From positions 900,011 to 964,010 of the forward strand of contig NZ_KB910516.1 in NCBI RefSeq assembly GCF_000372825.1: 64,000 nucleotides of DNA. The letters are read 5' to 3'. The notes beneath the pieces were generated by a model, which ran no database searches, was not told where the DNA came from, and was given only the letters and a program-made list of their open reading frames with translations. Shown here piece by piece: positions 1 through 9,018 of the stretch. The translations under genes were made by a program, and so were the position numbers. Within the stretch, counting starts at the first letter, position 1. Every line of letters starts with the position of its first letter. Source of the stretch: Methylobacterium sp. 77 (lineage in GTDB: Bacteria; Pseudomonadota; Alphaproteobacteria; Rhizobiales; Beijerinckiaceae).

Positions 1-454
1 AAGGGCTGCCGACCTCCTCGTCGCTGGTGAGGAGGAAGGTGACGGGAAGCGGCGTCGCGACGCCGGCCTTGTGAAGCGCCTTGACCGCTTCGAGCGCGAT
101 GAAGTTCCCACCCTTCATGTCGAGGATGCCCGGCCCGTAGCAGCGCTCCTCCTCCACCCGCCAGGGCAGCGCCGCAAGCGTGCCGACGGGATGGACCGTA
201 TCGAGATGTCCCAGCACGAGGATGCCCGGCTCGTCGCGCCGCGGATGCGGGAACCGGGCACGGACACAATCGCCGAAGCCCATCCGGCCCGGGATCGTCT
301 CCACCGTGGCGCCCGCCATGGCGAGGTCGCGGGCGGCGACATGCATCATCCGGTTCACCGCAGCCCCGTCGTGGGTCGGGCTCTCGCACTCGATCCAGGG
401 GCGCAGGCCGGCGAGCATCCCGGCGAGGTCGGAAGGAAGATCCATCGGATTCAT
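1..454 (-). CDS. M20-family metallopeptidase (ArgE/DapE/CPG2-like), N-terminal part only
   Basis: The first 151 residues of a zinc peptidase/deacylase run off the left edge of the window. The N-terminal catalytic fold is clear: GHLDTVHP carries the first metal-ligand His and the assisting Asp, GPGILDMKGG carries the metal-bridging Asp, and TSDEEVGS near the edge holds the catalytic Glu pair. The family removes acyl groups or C-terminal residues from N-acyl amino acids and peptides; the pattern is closest to glutamate-carboxypeptidase-like members (family knowledge). The ATG at 454 lies 3 nt after the stop of the M81 gene, so it is the third gene of an operon with the M81 protein and the Ntn acylase. 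The substrate cannot be read from this part, and the dimerisation domain is outside the window. Confidence 0.88.
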   Translation of the reverse strand, partial: MNPMDLPSDLAGMLAGLRPWIECESPTHDGAAVNRMMHVAARDLAMAGATVETIPGRMGFGDCVRARFPHPRRDEPGILVLGHLDTVHPVGTLAALPWRVEEERCYGPGILDMKGGNFIALEAVKALHKAGVATPLPVTFLLTSDEEVGSP

Positions 455-457
455 CGA

Positions 458-1921
458 TCAATCCTGTGCGAACGGGTCGGCGATACGGGGCCAGTAGGCG
501 GGGTCGCGCTTGGTGTAGGGGATCGCGCCGTAATCCGGCGGGACGGCGCCGGGGGCGGACACGTATCGGATCTCGCTGGCGATCGGGGCGAAGGCGGCGT
601 GGAAGTGCTGCATCGACTTCACCACGACGATGCGCTTGTCGTCGAGCGTCAGGCCGAGGCCGGTATAGGCGTCCGGCGCGAAGGGCTGCTGGCGCAGCGA
701 GGTCAGCACGATGTGGATGCCGTCCGCCTCGACACATGCGCAGGGGCCGAGGTGAGCCCGTCCGCCGCTGAGGCCGCCCTGGCTATGCGCCTCGGAGAGC
801 CCGCGCACGGTGATGCGCAGGTCGAGGGGGACACCCGAGGTGATCCCGCACTTGCCGGCGATGCGCAGATCGAACGCGGCCCCGATGCCGGCCTCGTGGC
901 AGATGCCGACCGCGCCGGGATCCCAGTACAGGCCGGTGACGGCGCCGCGAATGCCCCGCTCGACCATGCGCGCCAGGATCGCGGTGTTGTCGGAGGGCGC
1001 CCCGGCCCCTGCATTGTCGGCGATATCGGCGAGCACCATCGGGCGCGGGTCGGTGGAGGCCATCGCCGCGTCGAGGGCGGCGTCGATCGTGTCGGCCTTC
1101 GTCGTCGCCTCGTCGCGCATCGACCAGATTTCGGCCGCGAGGTCCCGGGCGAGGGCGGCGGCCTTCTCCGCGTCGCCGTCGGCCACGACCAGCATCCGGG
1201 CGCCGACCTCGGCGACGTCGCCCCATGGGAAGCCGTGTCCGAAGGAAACGGAGAGAATGCCGTTCCTGCCTTCCAGCGCCTCCATCCGACGCACGAAACC
1301 GGCGACCGGCTCGGCCGTGGTGCGCCACATGTTGACCATGCGGCAATCGTGGATCGCCATGACCGGGCGGATCGCGCCCTTGGCCGTATCGATCACCAGC
1401 GGATAGAGATCGCGCGCCCGCGCCACGATGTCGGTATGCGGGTATTCCTTGTAGATCACGACGATATCGGCCGCGTCGCGGATCGCCTCGGTGAGATGGC
1501 AATGGAGGTCGAGCTCGACGCCGATCGCCACCTCCGGCCCGACCACGGCACGGACCCGCTCCAGAACGTCGCCCTCGCAATCGTCGTAGCCCTGCGCCAC
1601 CATGGCGCCGTGCATGAACAGCAGCACCGCATCGACCGGCAGCGCCGCGCGAAGATCGGACAGCAGCGTGTCGCGCAACTCCTCGTAGACCGCGCGCAGG
1701 GTGATGCCGCCGGGCTGGGCGAAGGTGGAAAGGCTTTCGACCACCTCGTACCCGTCGGTCTCGGCCATCTCGCGCCAGGCCTTGAGGCCGATATTGCTCA
1801 GGCTCGGCGGCCCCAGGCTCCCGTCGCGGCGGGCGTAATCGGCGAGGAAGGCGGCCCTGCCCGTCGGCAGGGGTGTGAAGGTGTTCGTCTCGGTGGCGAG
1901 GCCGGCGATGAAGAGCTTCAC
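458..1921 (-). CDS. M81 family (MlrC-like) metallopeptidase
   Basis: A 487-residue protein of the M81/MlrC family, whose namesake cleaves linear microcystin peptides in sphingomonads. The N-terminus IAGLATETNTFTPLPT is the typical family opening. The putative metal site is in DLHCHLT and the following KEYPHTD, and SFGHGFPWGD is also conserved. Length matches the family (about 490). I chose GTG at 1921 because it overlaps the acylase stop as GTGA, the conserved N-terminus begins right there, and the longer open frame has no family-like sequence. Genomic MlrC homologues are common in soil and plant bacteria that never meet microcystin, so the true substrate is probably another peptide or amide; the flanking M20 peptidase and acylase support a peptide/acyl-amide pathway (inference). 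Confidence 0.9.
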   Translation of the reverse strand: MKLFIAGLATETNTFTPLPTGRAAFLADYARRDGSLGPPSLSNIGLKAWREMAETDGYEVVESLSTFAQPGGITLRAVYEELRDTLLSDLRAALPVDAVLLFMHGAMVAQGYDDCEGDVLERVRAVVGPEVAIGVELDLHCHLTEAIRDAADIVVIYKEYPHTDIVARARDLYPLVIDTAKGAIRPVMAIHDCRMVNMWRTTAEPVAGFVRRMEALEGRNGILSVSFGHGFPWGDVAEVGARMLVVADGDAEKAAALARDLAAEIWSMRDEATTKADTIDAALDAAMASTDPRPMVLADIADNAGAGAPSDNTAILARMVERGIRGAVTGLYWDPGAVGICHEAGIGAAFDLRIAGKCGITSGVPLDLRITVRGLSEAHSQGGLSGGRAHLGPCACVEADGIHIVLTSLRQQPFAPDAYTGLGLTLDDKRIVVVKSMQHFHAAFAPIASEIRYVSAPGAVPPDYGAIPYTKRDPAYWPRIADPFAQD

Positions 1922-4335
1922 GTGGGCGGCGTCTCCTGACGGGGATGGAGCATGATGACGGTCTCGGTGGCCGCGTCCACCGCCTCGCGGGAATAGAGCA
2001 GGGGCACGGTCTCGCTCGCGGCCCAGGGCGCCGCGTGATCGTCGTAGTGGCGGCTGTCGGCGCGGCCCGACTGGCCCGGCGCGTTGACGCACACGCTCGC
2101 ATCCCAGTCGCCGACATCGATCACCATGCGGAACGAGGCGCCCGTAGTCAGGCGACCGTCATCGGGGCGGTAATCCGCATGCATGACGGATGCGGCCGAA
2201 CCGCCGACGGGCAGCGGGCCGACGGACGCGCAATCGGGACCGCCGATGCCGGCCAGCGGATGCGCGAACAGGCCGTGGTGGAACCCGCCCCATTGCCAGA
2301 AAGCCGGATCGGCACCGAAGCGCGCCTCGCAATCGAGCCAGGCCGAGGCGAGGGCGCGGGTGACGAGCGCCGTCCGCGTGGCCTCGTCGAGATGAGGGTG
2401 GCCGTGTTCCAGGGCGTCGAGCAGGGTCTCGGTATCGCCCGGTTGGAACAGGGAAGCGGTGACGGGATCGGGCGCCAGGGCGGCGAGGAGGCGACGTCGG
2501 AGGTGGCGACTCCACAGCATCTCGATGAGGCAGGCGGCGGCACTCTCCGCATGCAGATGCCCGTCGAAGCCGAGGAGCAGACCGATGGCGGCCTCGGCCG
2601 CCGCATCGTCGGGCGGGGGCAGGGCGGCGACGAGCCGACCGAGGCGCAGGGCCGGCTCCGAAAAGACGTCGCCCTGGAGGCGGCGGGCGCCGTCGAGCGC
2701 GTGCACGGCATCGGCTTCGAGGACGGAACGGATGCGCCGCGCCCGCCAGGGCTCGTGCCATTCGAAGCCGAGCCTGCGCGTCTCGGCCGGGTAACCCTGC
2801 GGCAGGTTCATCTCGTTGGCGCTGAAGACGAAGCCGCATTCCGGGTTCACCGAATGCGGCAGAACGATCGGGTCGTGGAAACCGGCCCATTCGTAGCGGC
2901 CGTCGCCGGGCACCGGCAGCAGCCCGTCCCAGTTCGACCGCACCGGCGCCTTGCCGGCCATGAACCAGGCGATGGTACCGCCCGCATCGGCATAGAGCTG
3001 GTTGGTGGAAGGTGCCGACCAATGGCGCAGGGCGTCGCCGAACTCCGTCACCGTGGTGGCGCCGAGATAGGCGAGGCTGCCGAGATAGGCGGCGGTGCCC
3101 GGTTCGGACCAGACCGTGCGCACGGCGAAGGCCTGGCGCCCGGTAACGTCCTCACAGATGACCGGACCATGGCGGGTGAAGGAGAGGGTGACCGCCTCGT
3201 CGGGTCCGCCGCATACCGGGATGCGCTCGACGGTCCGCTCCATTGTCGCCCAGCCCGTGCCGTAGCGGTAGAGGCCCGGATCGTCGGGATGGGTCTCGTA
3301 GACGAACAGGTCCTCCTGATCGATCGGCGCGATGGTGAGGCTGAAGGCGGCGGTGCCGTTATGGCCGATGGAGATGCCCGGCAGCGCCGGCTCGCCCGCA
3401 CCGATCACGTCGAGCCCGGGGGCGGTGAGATGGACCACGTAGCGCAGCGACGGCAGCTGGTAGGCGCGGTGCGGGTCGCTCGCCAGGATCGGGCGTCCGG
3501 TGGCGGTCCTGGCGCCGGAGACTGCCCAGTTGTTCGAGCCGTCGATCGCGTCCACCGCCTCTGTGGCGGACTTTGCGCCGACCCGGCTCACAGTGCCGAA
3601 GGCGTCGACCTCGCACCAGTCGGAGGCCTCCTCCCGCGTGGCGGCGAGCCGGGCCGGATCGAAGCTCACCGGCGCGGTGGCGAGGCGGAAGGTCGTCAGG
3701 AGATCGTCAGGGAAGCGCTCGGGCGCCAATCCTTCGGGGATGATCGGATCGTGGATCGGGCTCAGCGCCTTGCGCAGGGCATCCGCCGCGAGGCCGCAGC
3801 GCGCGAGCACCCGCGCGCGCGCGACCTCGGAGGCGACGTTGCGCACCAGGGCGTGACTGCGGATCCGCACCACGTCCTCGGCGGTCCAGAAGGCCGCGCG
3901 CGTCCCCATGGCGGCAAATTCCGGCGGGAGAAGGTCTGCCCGGTCACGGGTCAGGGACACGAAGGCATTGAGCCCGTGCACGAACGCCTCGACGATGGCC
4001 CGGGTACGCGGGTGGCCATAGGCCGCCCATTCGGCCTCCATGTCACCGCGATACAGGAAGAGCCGCGCCGCCCGATCCTGCGCGAGGTAGCCGGGCCCGA
4101 AATCGGCCGCGAGCAGGCCGAGACCACGCTTGCGCCACAGGTCGAGCTGCCACAGGCGGTCGCGTCCCGCATTGAAGCCCTGGGCCATGAAGGCATCGTC
4201 CTGCGAGGCCGCCCGGATATGGGCGACGCCCCAGCGGTCGAGACGAATTTCGACGGGCGCGGAAAGCCCGTCGATGGGGATGGGATCGGATCGGGGCGGC
4301 GGTTGCCTCATCGCTGCGGCTCCGGACAGATGCAT
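1918..4335 (-). CDS. Penicillin-acylase-family Ntn hydrolase
   Basis: An 805-residue penicillin amidase/acylase (peptidase S45) homologue. The nucleophile motif GSNNWAVSG places the catalytic Ser at about residue 267. In this family the precursor cuts itself before that Ser to give an alpha chain (about 266 aa) and a beta chain (about 539 aa) with Ser as the new N-terminus. The downstream SDPHRAYQLPS and the LPGISIGHNG segment also match. I see no convincing secretion signal at the N-terminus (MHLSGAAAMRQ...), unlike classic periplasmic penicillin acylases; M9 is an alternative start. Family members hydrolyse penicillins, N-acyl-homoserine lactones or other acyl amides, and the substrate here is not evident. 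It is first of the operon with the M81 and M20 genes and divergent from the amidase at 4428. Confidence 0.9.
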   Translation of the reverse strand: MHLSGAAAMRQPPPRSDPIPIDGLSAPVEIRLDRWGVAHIRAASQDDAFMAQGFNAGRDRLWQLDLWRKRGLGLLAADFGPGYLAQDRAARLFLYRGDMEAEWAAYGHPRTRAIVEAFVHGLNAFVSLTRDRADLLPPEFAAMGTRAAFWTAEDVVRIRSHALVRNVASEVARARVLARCGLAADALRKALSPIHDPIIPEGLAPERFPDDLLTTFRLATAPVSFDPARLAATREEASDWCEVDAFGTVSRVGAKSATEAVDAIDGSNNWAVSGARTATGRPILASDPHRAYQLPSLRYVVHLTAPGLDVIGAGEPALPGISIGHNGTAAFSLTIAPIDQEDLFVYETHPDDPGLYRYGTGWATMERTVERIPVCGGPDEAVTLSFTRHGPVICEDVTGRQAFAVRTVWSEPGTAAYLGSLAYLGATTVTEFGDALRHWSAPSTNQLYADAGGTIAWFMAGKAPVRSNWDGLLPVPGDGRYEWAGFHDPIVLPHSVNPECGFVFSANEMNLPQGYPAETRRLGFEWHEPWRARRIRSVLEADAVHALDGARRLQGDVFSEPALRLGRLVAALPPPDDAAAEAAIGLLLGFDGHLHAESAAACLIEMLWSRHLRRRLLAALAPDPVTASLFQPGDTETLLDALEHGHPHLDEATRTALVTRALASAWLDCEARFGADPAFWQWGGFHHGLFAHPLAGIGGPDCASVGPLPVGGSAASVMHADYRPDDGRLTTGASFRMVIDVGDWDASVCVNAPGQSGRADSRHYDDHAAPWAASETVPLLYSREAVDAATETVIMLHPRQETPPT

Positions 4336-4427
4336 CGGCCTCCGGCATGGATCATGAATTCAATTCGACCCTTTCTGCGCCGATCTGGCAAGCCACAGGC
4401 CAGACCCTGCCGAAACCGGAGGATGAG

Positions 4428-5885
4428 ATGGACGCCGCTCCGACATCGACGAGCCTGGATACGGGCGGCATCGTCGCCCTCGCCGCGACCCGGATGGTGG
4501 AGGCGATCCGAGCCCGCCACGTCTCCTGCCGCGAGGTCATGGAGGCCCATCTCGACCGCATCGCCGAGGTCAACGGACGGGTGAACGCCATCGTCTCCTT
4601 GCGGGATCGGACCGAGCTTCTCGCCGAGGCCGACGCCGCCGACGCGGATCTCCGGCGCGGGCACTGGCGCGGACCGATGCACGGCCTCCCCCACGCGGTG
4701 AAGGACCTCGCGCCGACGCGGGGGCTCCGCACGACATTCGGGTCACCGATCTTCGCCGAGCATGTGCCGGAGGGGGACGCTCTGTTCGTGGAGCGCCTGC
4801 GCCGGGCGGGCGCGATCCTCATCGGCAAGACCAACGTCTCCGAATTCGGCCTCGGATCGCACAGCTACAATCCGGTCTGGGGCACCACGCGCAACGCCTA
4901 CGATTCAGCCCTGAGCGCCGGAGGAAGCTCGGGCGGTGCCGCCGTCGCGACGGCCCTGCACATGGTGCCCATGGCCGATGGCAGCGACTTTGCCGGCTCT
5001 CTCCGCAACCCCGCCGGCTGGAACGGCATCTTCGGATTTCGCCCCTCGGCCGGACGGGTCCCGTCGCTGCCGGGGCCGGACGCCTATCTCCAGCAACTCG
5101 CCACGGACGGGCCGATGGCGCGCAACGTCGGCGATCTCGCTCTTCTGCTGTCGGTGATGAGCGGGCACGACGAGCGCGCCCCGCTGTCGCTGACGGAGCC
5201 GAGCCTGTCCGCGGAATTGCCGGAGGACGACCTGAAAGGCGCCCGCATCGGCTGGCTCGGCGACTACGCCCGCGCATTGCCGATGGAGGAGGGTATCCTG
5301 CCCCTATCCCGGTCGGGGCTCGCCTCGCTCGAAGCGGCGGGGTGCCGGATCGAGGAGGTCGATCTCGGAATCAGCCGGGACGAGATCTGGCAATGCTGGC
5401 TGGTCTGGCGCCACGTCCTCGTCGGCAGCCGCTATCGGCCGCTCTACGACGACCCGGAAAAGCGCGCCCTGATGAAGCCGGAATTGATTTGGGAGATCGA
5501 GGGCGGCCTACGTCTTTCGGCGGACGATCTCTATCGGGCCTCCGTGACGCGGACGCGGCTCTACCAGCGTTTCCTCGCGCTGTTCGCCGAGTGCGATGCG
5601 CTGGCCCTGCCGAGCGCTCAGGTCTTCCCCTTCGCCCAGGAACTCCATTGGCCGACGACGATCGCCGGCACCAAGATGGACACCTATCATCGCTGGATGG
5701 AGGTGGTGGTGCCCGCGACCCTGTCCGGCTGCCCCACGATCTGCCTGCCGCTGGGGCCATGGGGACCGGACGGTCGATCCTCCGGCCTGCAGCTCATCGG
5801 ACGGCCCGGACGGGACCGGGCACTGCTTCGCCTCGCCCAGGCCTTCGAAGAGGTGAGCCGGCCGAGTGACAGGCTTCCAGACTGA
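4428..5885 (+). CDS. Amidase-signature (AS) family amidase
   Basis: A 485-residue amidase with the complete Ser-cisSer-Lys triad: Lys in AVKDLAP, cis-Ser in AGGSSGGAA, and nucleophile Ser in AGSLRNPA, followed by GIFGFRPSAGRVPS. The family hydrolyses carboxamides to acid and ammonia. The open frame begins earlier (4347), but ATG 4428 has a clean GGAGG Shine-Dalgarno at 4419-4423 and leaves a normal N-terminal helix. It faces away from the acylase operon, with about 90 bp between the two starts that should hold both promoters. Its substrate may be linked to the acyl amides handled by the neighbours (inference). It is not similar enough to GatA context to suggest a role in tRNA amidation, since no gatB or gatC is nearby. 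Confidence 0.92.
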   Translation: MDAAPTSTSLDTGGIVALAATRMVEAIRARHVSCREVMEAHLDRIAEVNGRVNAIVSLRDRTELLAEADAADADLRRGHWRGPMHGLPHAVKDLAPTRGLRTTFGSPIFAEHVPEGDALFVERLRRAGAILIGKTNVSEFGLGSHSYNPVWGTTRNAYDSALSAGGSSGGAAVATALHMVPMADGSDFAGSLRNPAGWNGIFGFRPSAGRVPSLPGPDAYLQQLATDGPMARNVGDLALLLSVMSGHDERAPLSLTEPSLSAELPEDDLKGARIGWLGDYARALPMEEGILPLSRSGLASLEAAGCRIEEVDLGISRDEIWQCWLVWRHVLVGSRYRPLYDDPEKRALMKPELIWEIEGGLRLSADDLYRASVTRTRLYQRFLALFAECDALALPSAQVFPFAQELHWPTTIAGTKMDTYHRWMEVVVPATLSGCPTICLPLGPWGPDGRSSGLQLIGRPGRDRALLRLAQAFEEVSRPSDRLPD

Positions 5886-6086
5886 CGCGCAGGCAATCGC
5901 GAAGGAACCCGGCCCGTCACCGGCCGGTATCCGCCGGCGCTTGATCGCGGACCGTTGAGTTCTCGCCGCGGCACGGCCCCCGTGAATCGCTTCTCATCAT
6001 GGAAATTGACGGGTCGTTTATTGTTCGTGGCTCGATACACTCTTCCCGGACATTCGCCGGACCGACGCGGCGCCTGGAGGCATCAG

Positions 6087-6377
6087 ATGAAGGTCGAATC
6101 CGCTATCCTGCTCGGACTCTTCGCGGCGTCCCCGGCCGCCGAGGCGCTGGCGCAGAGCCCTCGCGACGTTCCGATCACCCAGGATCTGCGCCGCGAAGAG
6201 CGCATCGAGCGCCGGCTCGACCGGGACATGCCACCGCCGGTGGATCCCAACGTGACGCCGGACAATCCGGACGGTGTCGTCGGCTTCGACGGCCCCCCGG
6301 GCGTCTTCGAGAACGGTGTCGAGAGGGGCAGCCCGCTCTCGTCCGGATCACTGGAGGAGGACGACGACGACGATTGA
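6087..6377 (+). CDS. Small secreted protein with acidic tail, unknown function
   Basis: A 96-residue protein I do not recognise. ATG 6087 has GGAGG at 6076-6080. The first 22 or so residues (MKVESAILLGLFAASPAAEALAQS) look like a Sec signal peptide cut after ALA. The mature part is hydrophilic, with an Arg/Glu-rich stretch (RREERIERRLDRD), a Pro/Asn-rich middle and a run of acidic residues at the C-terminus. It stands alone between the amidase and a DUF2934 gene. An extracytoplasmic location is inferred only from the signal; no function is proposed. Confidence 0.7.
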   Translation: MKVESAILLGLFAASPAAEALAQSPRDVPITQDLRREERIERRLDRDMPPPVDPNVTPDNPDGVVGFDGPPGVFENGVERGSPLSSGSLEEDDDDD

Positions 6378-6623
6378 GCCTTTCGCCAGCGCGCGGGCCG
6401 GGCCCCGAACCGAAGGAACGCCGTCTGCGACACCGATGCCGTCACTCGCCGGTTCGTCGACCCTCGTCATCTCCATCGCCGCATTGCACCATAACCGCAC
6501 TTTGCCGGCCTGCCGTTGCCATGTGTGAATGTGACCGGCCCGGAAACGTGCCATGGCCGCATCGCCGTGACGCGCGAAGCTCGCGATGAAGCTGAAACGC
6601 GATCCCGACGAGGCGAGATTCCG

Positions 6624-6836
6624 ATGAGACAAGATTCCACGGAAGCCACCGCCAGTCTCACATTCGAGCAGATCCGGCGGCGGGCTTATGAACTCTGGGA
6701 GCGCAATCACCAGCCGATGGGGTTCGAGATCGAGTTCTGGCTGATGGCCGAAAAAGAACTGAGGGCGGAGCGGAATCGCGCGGGGAGGGCGGACGCCGAG
6801 GCGCCGAGGGGCAACACCCGGCCTGCGCAATCCTAG
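6624..6836 (+). CDS. DUF2934 domain protein
   Basis: A 70-residue protein. The core IRRRAYELWERNHQPMG followed by an EIEFWLMAEKEL helix is the DUF2934 signature, a short helical motif common in Rhizobiales and often present in several copies per genome. Its function is unknown. ATG 6624 follows a GAGG-containing stretch about 10 nt upstream; the longer frame from 6516 has no family-like sequence. The C-terminal tail is basic and probably disordered. There is no operon partner within 200 bp. Confidence 0.75.
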   Translation: MRQDSTEATASLTFEQIRRRAYELWERNHQPMGFEIEFWLMAEKELRAERNRAGRADAEAPRGNTRPAQS

Positions 6837-7093
6837 CAAGCCGCCTTCGGAGCATGCCCGGGCAACGCATCGTCAAGACATATCCTTCATGGCCGGGCCG
6901 CATGAAGGCATTACTTTTCTAGATAGCCTCGCGCTCACAGATAGTTGAGGTGCCCGATAAACAGGCTTTTCATGGATACATGACGATAAAGGCAGCACTT
7001 CGCTGCCGCTCCGTTTCAGACATTCTTTAAGCATTCCAAGTACTTTTCGGGGCGATCCCTCAACTAGATCATCCATCCCTCGGAACGCTTGTC

Positions 7094-8779
7094 ATGCTGA
7101 GTCGTCTCTCCCTGCGCGCACGCCTGATCGGTGCCTTCGCCATCACGACGATGTTCCTCGTCAGCATGGGTGCCGTCGCGTTGACCGCCACACGGACGAT
7201 CAACGGGCATCTGGTCGCGGTGCAATCCGATTCTCTGCCGAGCGTCGCCAAGGCCGGTGAGATCTCGGGATGGATCGCACGCTACGCGATCAGCCTCTAC
7301 CGCCATCTCGGTGCGGTCGATCCCGATTCGAAGAAGCGCTACGATGCCGAGATCACGGAGCGCCAGGGCAAGGTCACGCGCATCCTCGCCGAATACGCGT
7401 CCCTCACCAGTTCTCCTGGCGAGCAGGCCCTCTACGACAAGCTCAACGCGACCTGGCGCGATTACTTGACGGAGAACAAGGCCATCCTCGATCTCTCGCG
7501 CAGCGGGATGAACGAGGATGGGCTCGAGCGGTTGCAGGGGGCATCCACCGATCTCCAGCGGATGAGCACCTCGCTGGCGGACCAACTCGTCGCCATCAAC
7601 AACGAAGCGGCGGAGACGTCCCGCCTCGCGAGCCGGCAGGCGTTCGAACGGACCGAGACCATCGTCGTCACCGCCGGCATCGGCGGTCTGGTGCTGTCGG
7701 CCCTGCTCGCCTTCTGGATCATTCGCGGCGTCACCGGAGGCATCGCCTCGGTGGTCGAACCGATGCAGGCGCTGGCCTCGGGCGACCTGTCAGTCTTCAT
7801 CCCGCGCCAGGGAGAGGGGACAGAGATCGGCACGATCGCGGATGCGGTGCAGGTGTTCAAGACGCGCCTCATCGCGATGCGGGTCCTGGAAGAGGAGACC
7901 GTGCTCTCGCGGGCCGGCGCCGAGGCGCAGCGGCAGGCGGCCATGGATAAGATGGCCGACGATTTCGAGCAGGCGGTGGGTGGCATCATCGGCAGCGTGG
8001 CGTCGGCGGCGAACCAGCTCCAGGGCACGGCGCGCTCGATGACGGTGACGGCCACGCAGACCGCTTCGCAATCCCTGACGGTGGCCGCAGCCGCCGAGGA
8101 AGCCGCGTCCAACGTCAACACCGTCGCGGCCGCCGCCGAACAACTGGGCTCCTCGGTCCAGGAGATCGGGCGTCAGGTCGACGGATCGGCCAACCTCGCC
8201 ACCCTCGCCGTGAACGAGGCCGCGCGGACCGCCTCTCTGGTCCAGGAACTCAGCATTGCGGCGGGCAAGATCGGCGACGTCGTCTCGATCATCTCGGAGA
8301 TCGCCGGGCAGACCAACCTGCTGGCGCTGAATGCCACCATCGAGGCGGCCCGGGCCGGCGAGGCCGGCCGTGGCTTCGCCGTGGTCGCTGCCGAGGTGAA
8401 GCAGCTGGCCAGCCAGACCACGCGCGCGACCCACGAGATCAGCGACCAGATCGGCCGCATCCAGGCCTCGACGGGACAGGCGGTCTCGGCGATCGGAACT
8501 ATCGCCGCGCGGATCGGCGAGATCAGCAGTGTCGCCACCTCCATCGCCGCCGCCGTCGAGGAACAGGGCGCGGCGACGCAGGAGATCGTGCGCAACGTCT
8601 CACAAGCCGCGATCGGGACGGGAGAGGTCACCGCCAACGTCTCCAGCGTGGCGAACGCGGCCGAGGAGACCGGAGCCGCCGCGAGCCAGGTTCTTACCTC
8701 TGCTTCCGCGCTGTCGCAGCAATCCGGACATCTCAGCGCGGAAGTGACCCGATTCCTCGCCACGGTCCGGGCCGCCTGA
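7094..8779 (+). CDS. Methyl-accepting chemotaxis protein with periplasmic ligand domain
   Basis: A 561-residue transmembrane chemoreceptor. TM1 is at about residues 10-32, followed by a helical periplasmic four-helix-bundle-type sensor (about 33-190), TM2 (IVVTAGIGGLVLSALLAFWI, about 194-213), a HAMP linker, then the cytoplasmic signalling domain with the hairpin tip [20 protein letters not shown] and the usual Ala-rich methylation helices. It signals through CheA/CheW, which are not in this window. The gene is monocistronic by spacing (257 bp upstream, 239 bp downstream) but lies directly before an amide-type ABC importer, so its ligand could be the same compound (inference). Confidence 0.95.
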   Translation: MLSRLSLRARLIGAFAITTMFLVSMGAVALTATRTINGHLVAVQSDSLPSVAKAGEISGWIARYAISLYRHLGAVDPDSKKRYDAEITERQGKVTRILAEYASLTSSPGEQALYDKLNATWRDYLTENKAILDLSRSGMNEDGLERLQGASTDLQRMSTSLADQLVAINNEAAETSRLASRQAFERTETIVVTAGIGGLVLSALLAFWIIRGVTGGIASVVEPMQALASGDLSVFIPRQGEGTEIGTIADAVQVFKTRLIAMRVLEEETVLSRAGAEAQRQAAMDKMADDFEQAVGGIIGSVASAANQLQGTARSMTVTATQTASQSLTVAAAAEEAASNVNTVAAAAEQLGSSVQEIGRQVDGSANLATLAVNEAARTASLVQELSIAAGKIGDVVSIISEIAGQTNLLALNATIEAARAGEAGRGFAVVAAEVKQLASQTTRATHEISDQIGRIQASTGQAVSAIGTIAARIGEISSVATSIAAAVEEQGAATQEIVRNVSQAAIGTGEVTANVSSVANAAEETGAAASQVLTSASALSQQSGHLSAEVTRFLATVRAA

Positions 8780-9018
8780 GCGGCATCGGAAACGGCAGGC
8801 CACGGACGTTCTCGCGTGCAGCATGCATGCGTGACGTGTGGTTTTTGTGCCTTCAGGCCGAGCGGAAATCCCCGTGAACTGCACACGGAGCAGGCAACCG
8901 GGCTGCCCGTTTGGCTTTGCCCGTAATGTGAGATTTGTTGGCATCGATCTTGTTACATCGCTCACCGCACGGCCGGCGGCAATGGTCCGGGCCCACGGCA
9001 CGAAGCGGAGTGATGTTG

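Noticed and set aside
71..1939. Very long open frame antisense to the M81 gene (and similar long frames opposite the acylase, mdcA, TonB receptor, pentapeptide and hybrid-kinase genes)
   Set aside because: They are shadows of GC-rich coding sequence: His/Arg/Gly/Asp-rich composition, no family motifs, and the opposite strand encodes recognisable enzymes over the same span.
6873..7076. Minus-strand frame of 67 codons in the gap before the chemoreceptor
   Set aside because: No ribosome site, no recognisable sequence, and it lies in the AT-richer region expected to hold the chemoreceptor promoter.
8815..8845. Hairpin CGCGTGCA/TGCATGCG followed some 10 nt later by a T-run after the first chemoreceptor gene
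   Set aside because: The T-run is too far from the stem and the loop is only 3 nt; too weak to list as a terminator.
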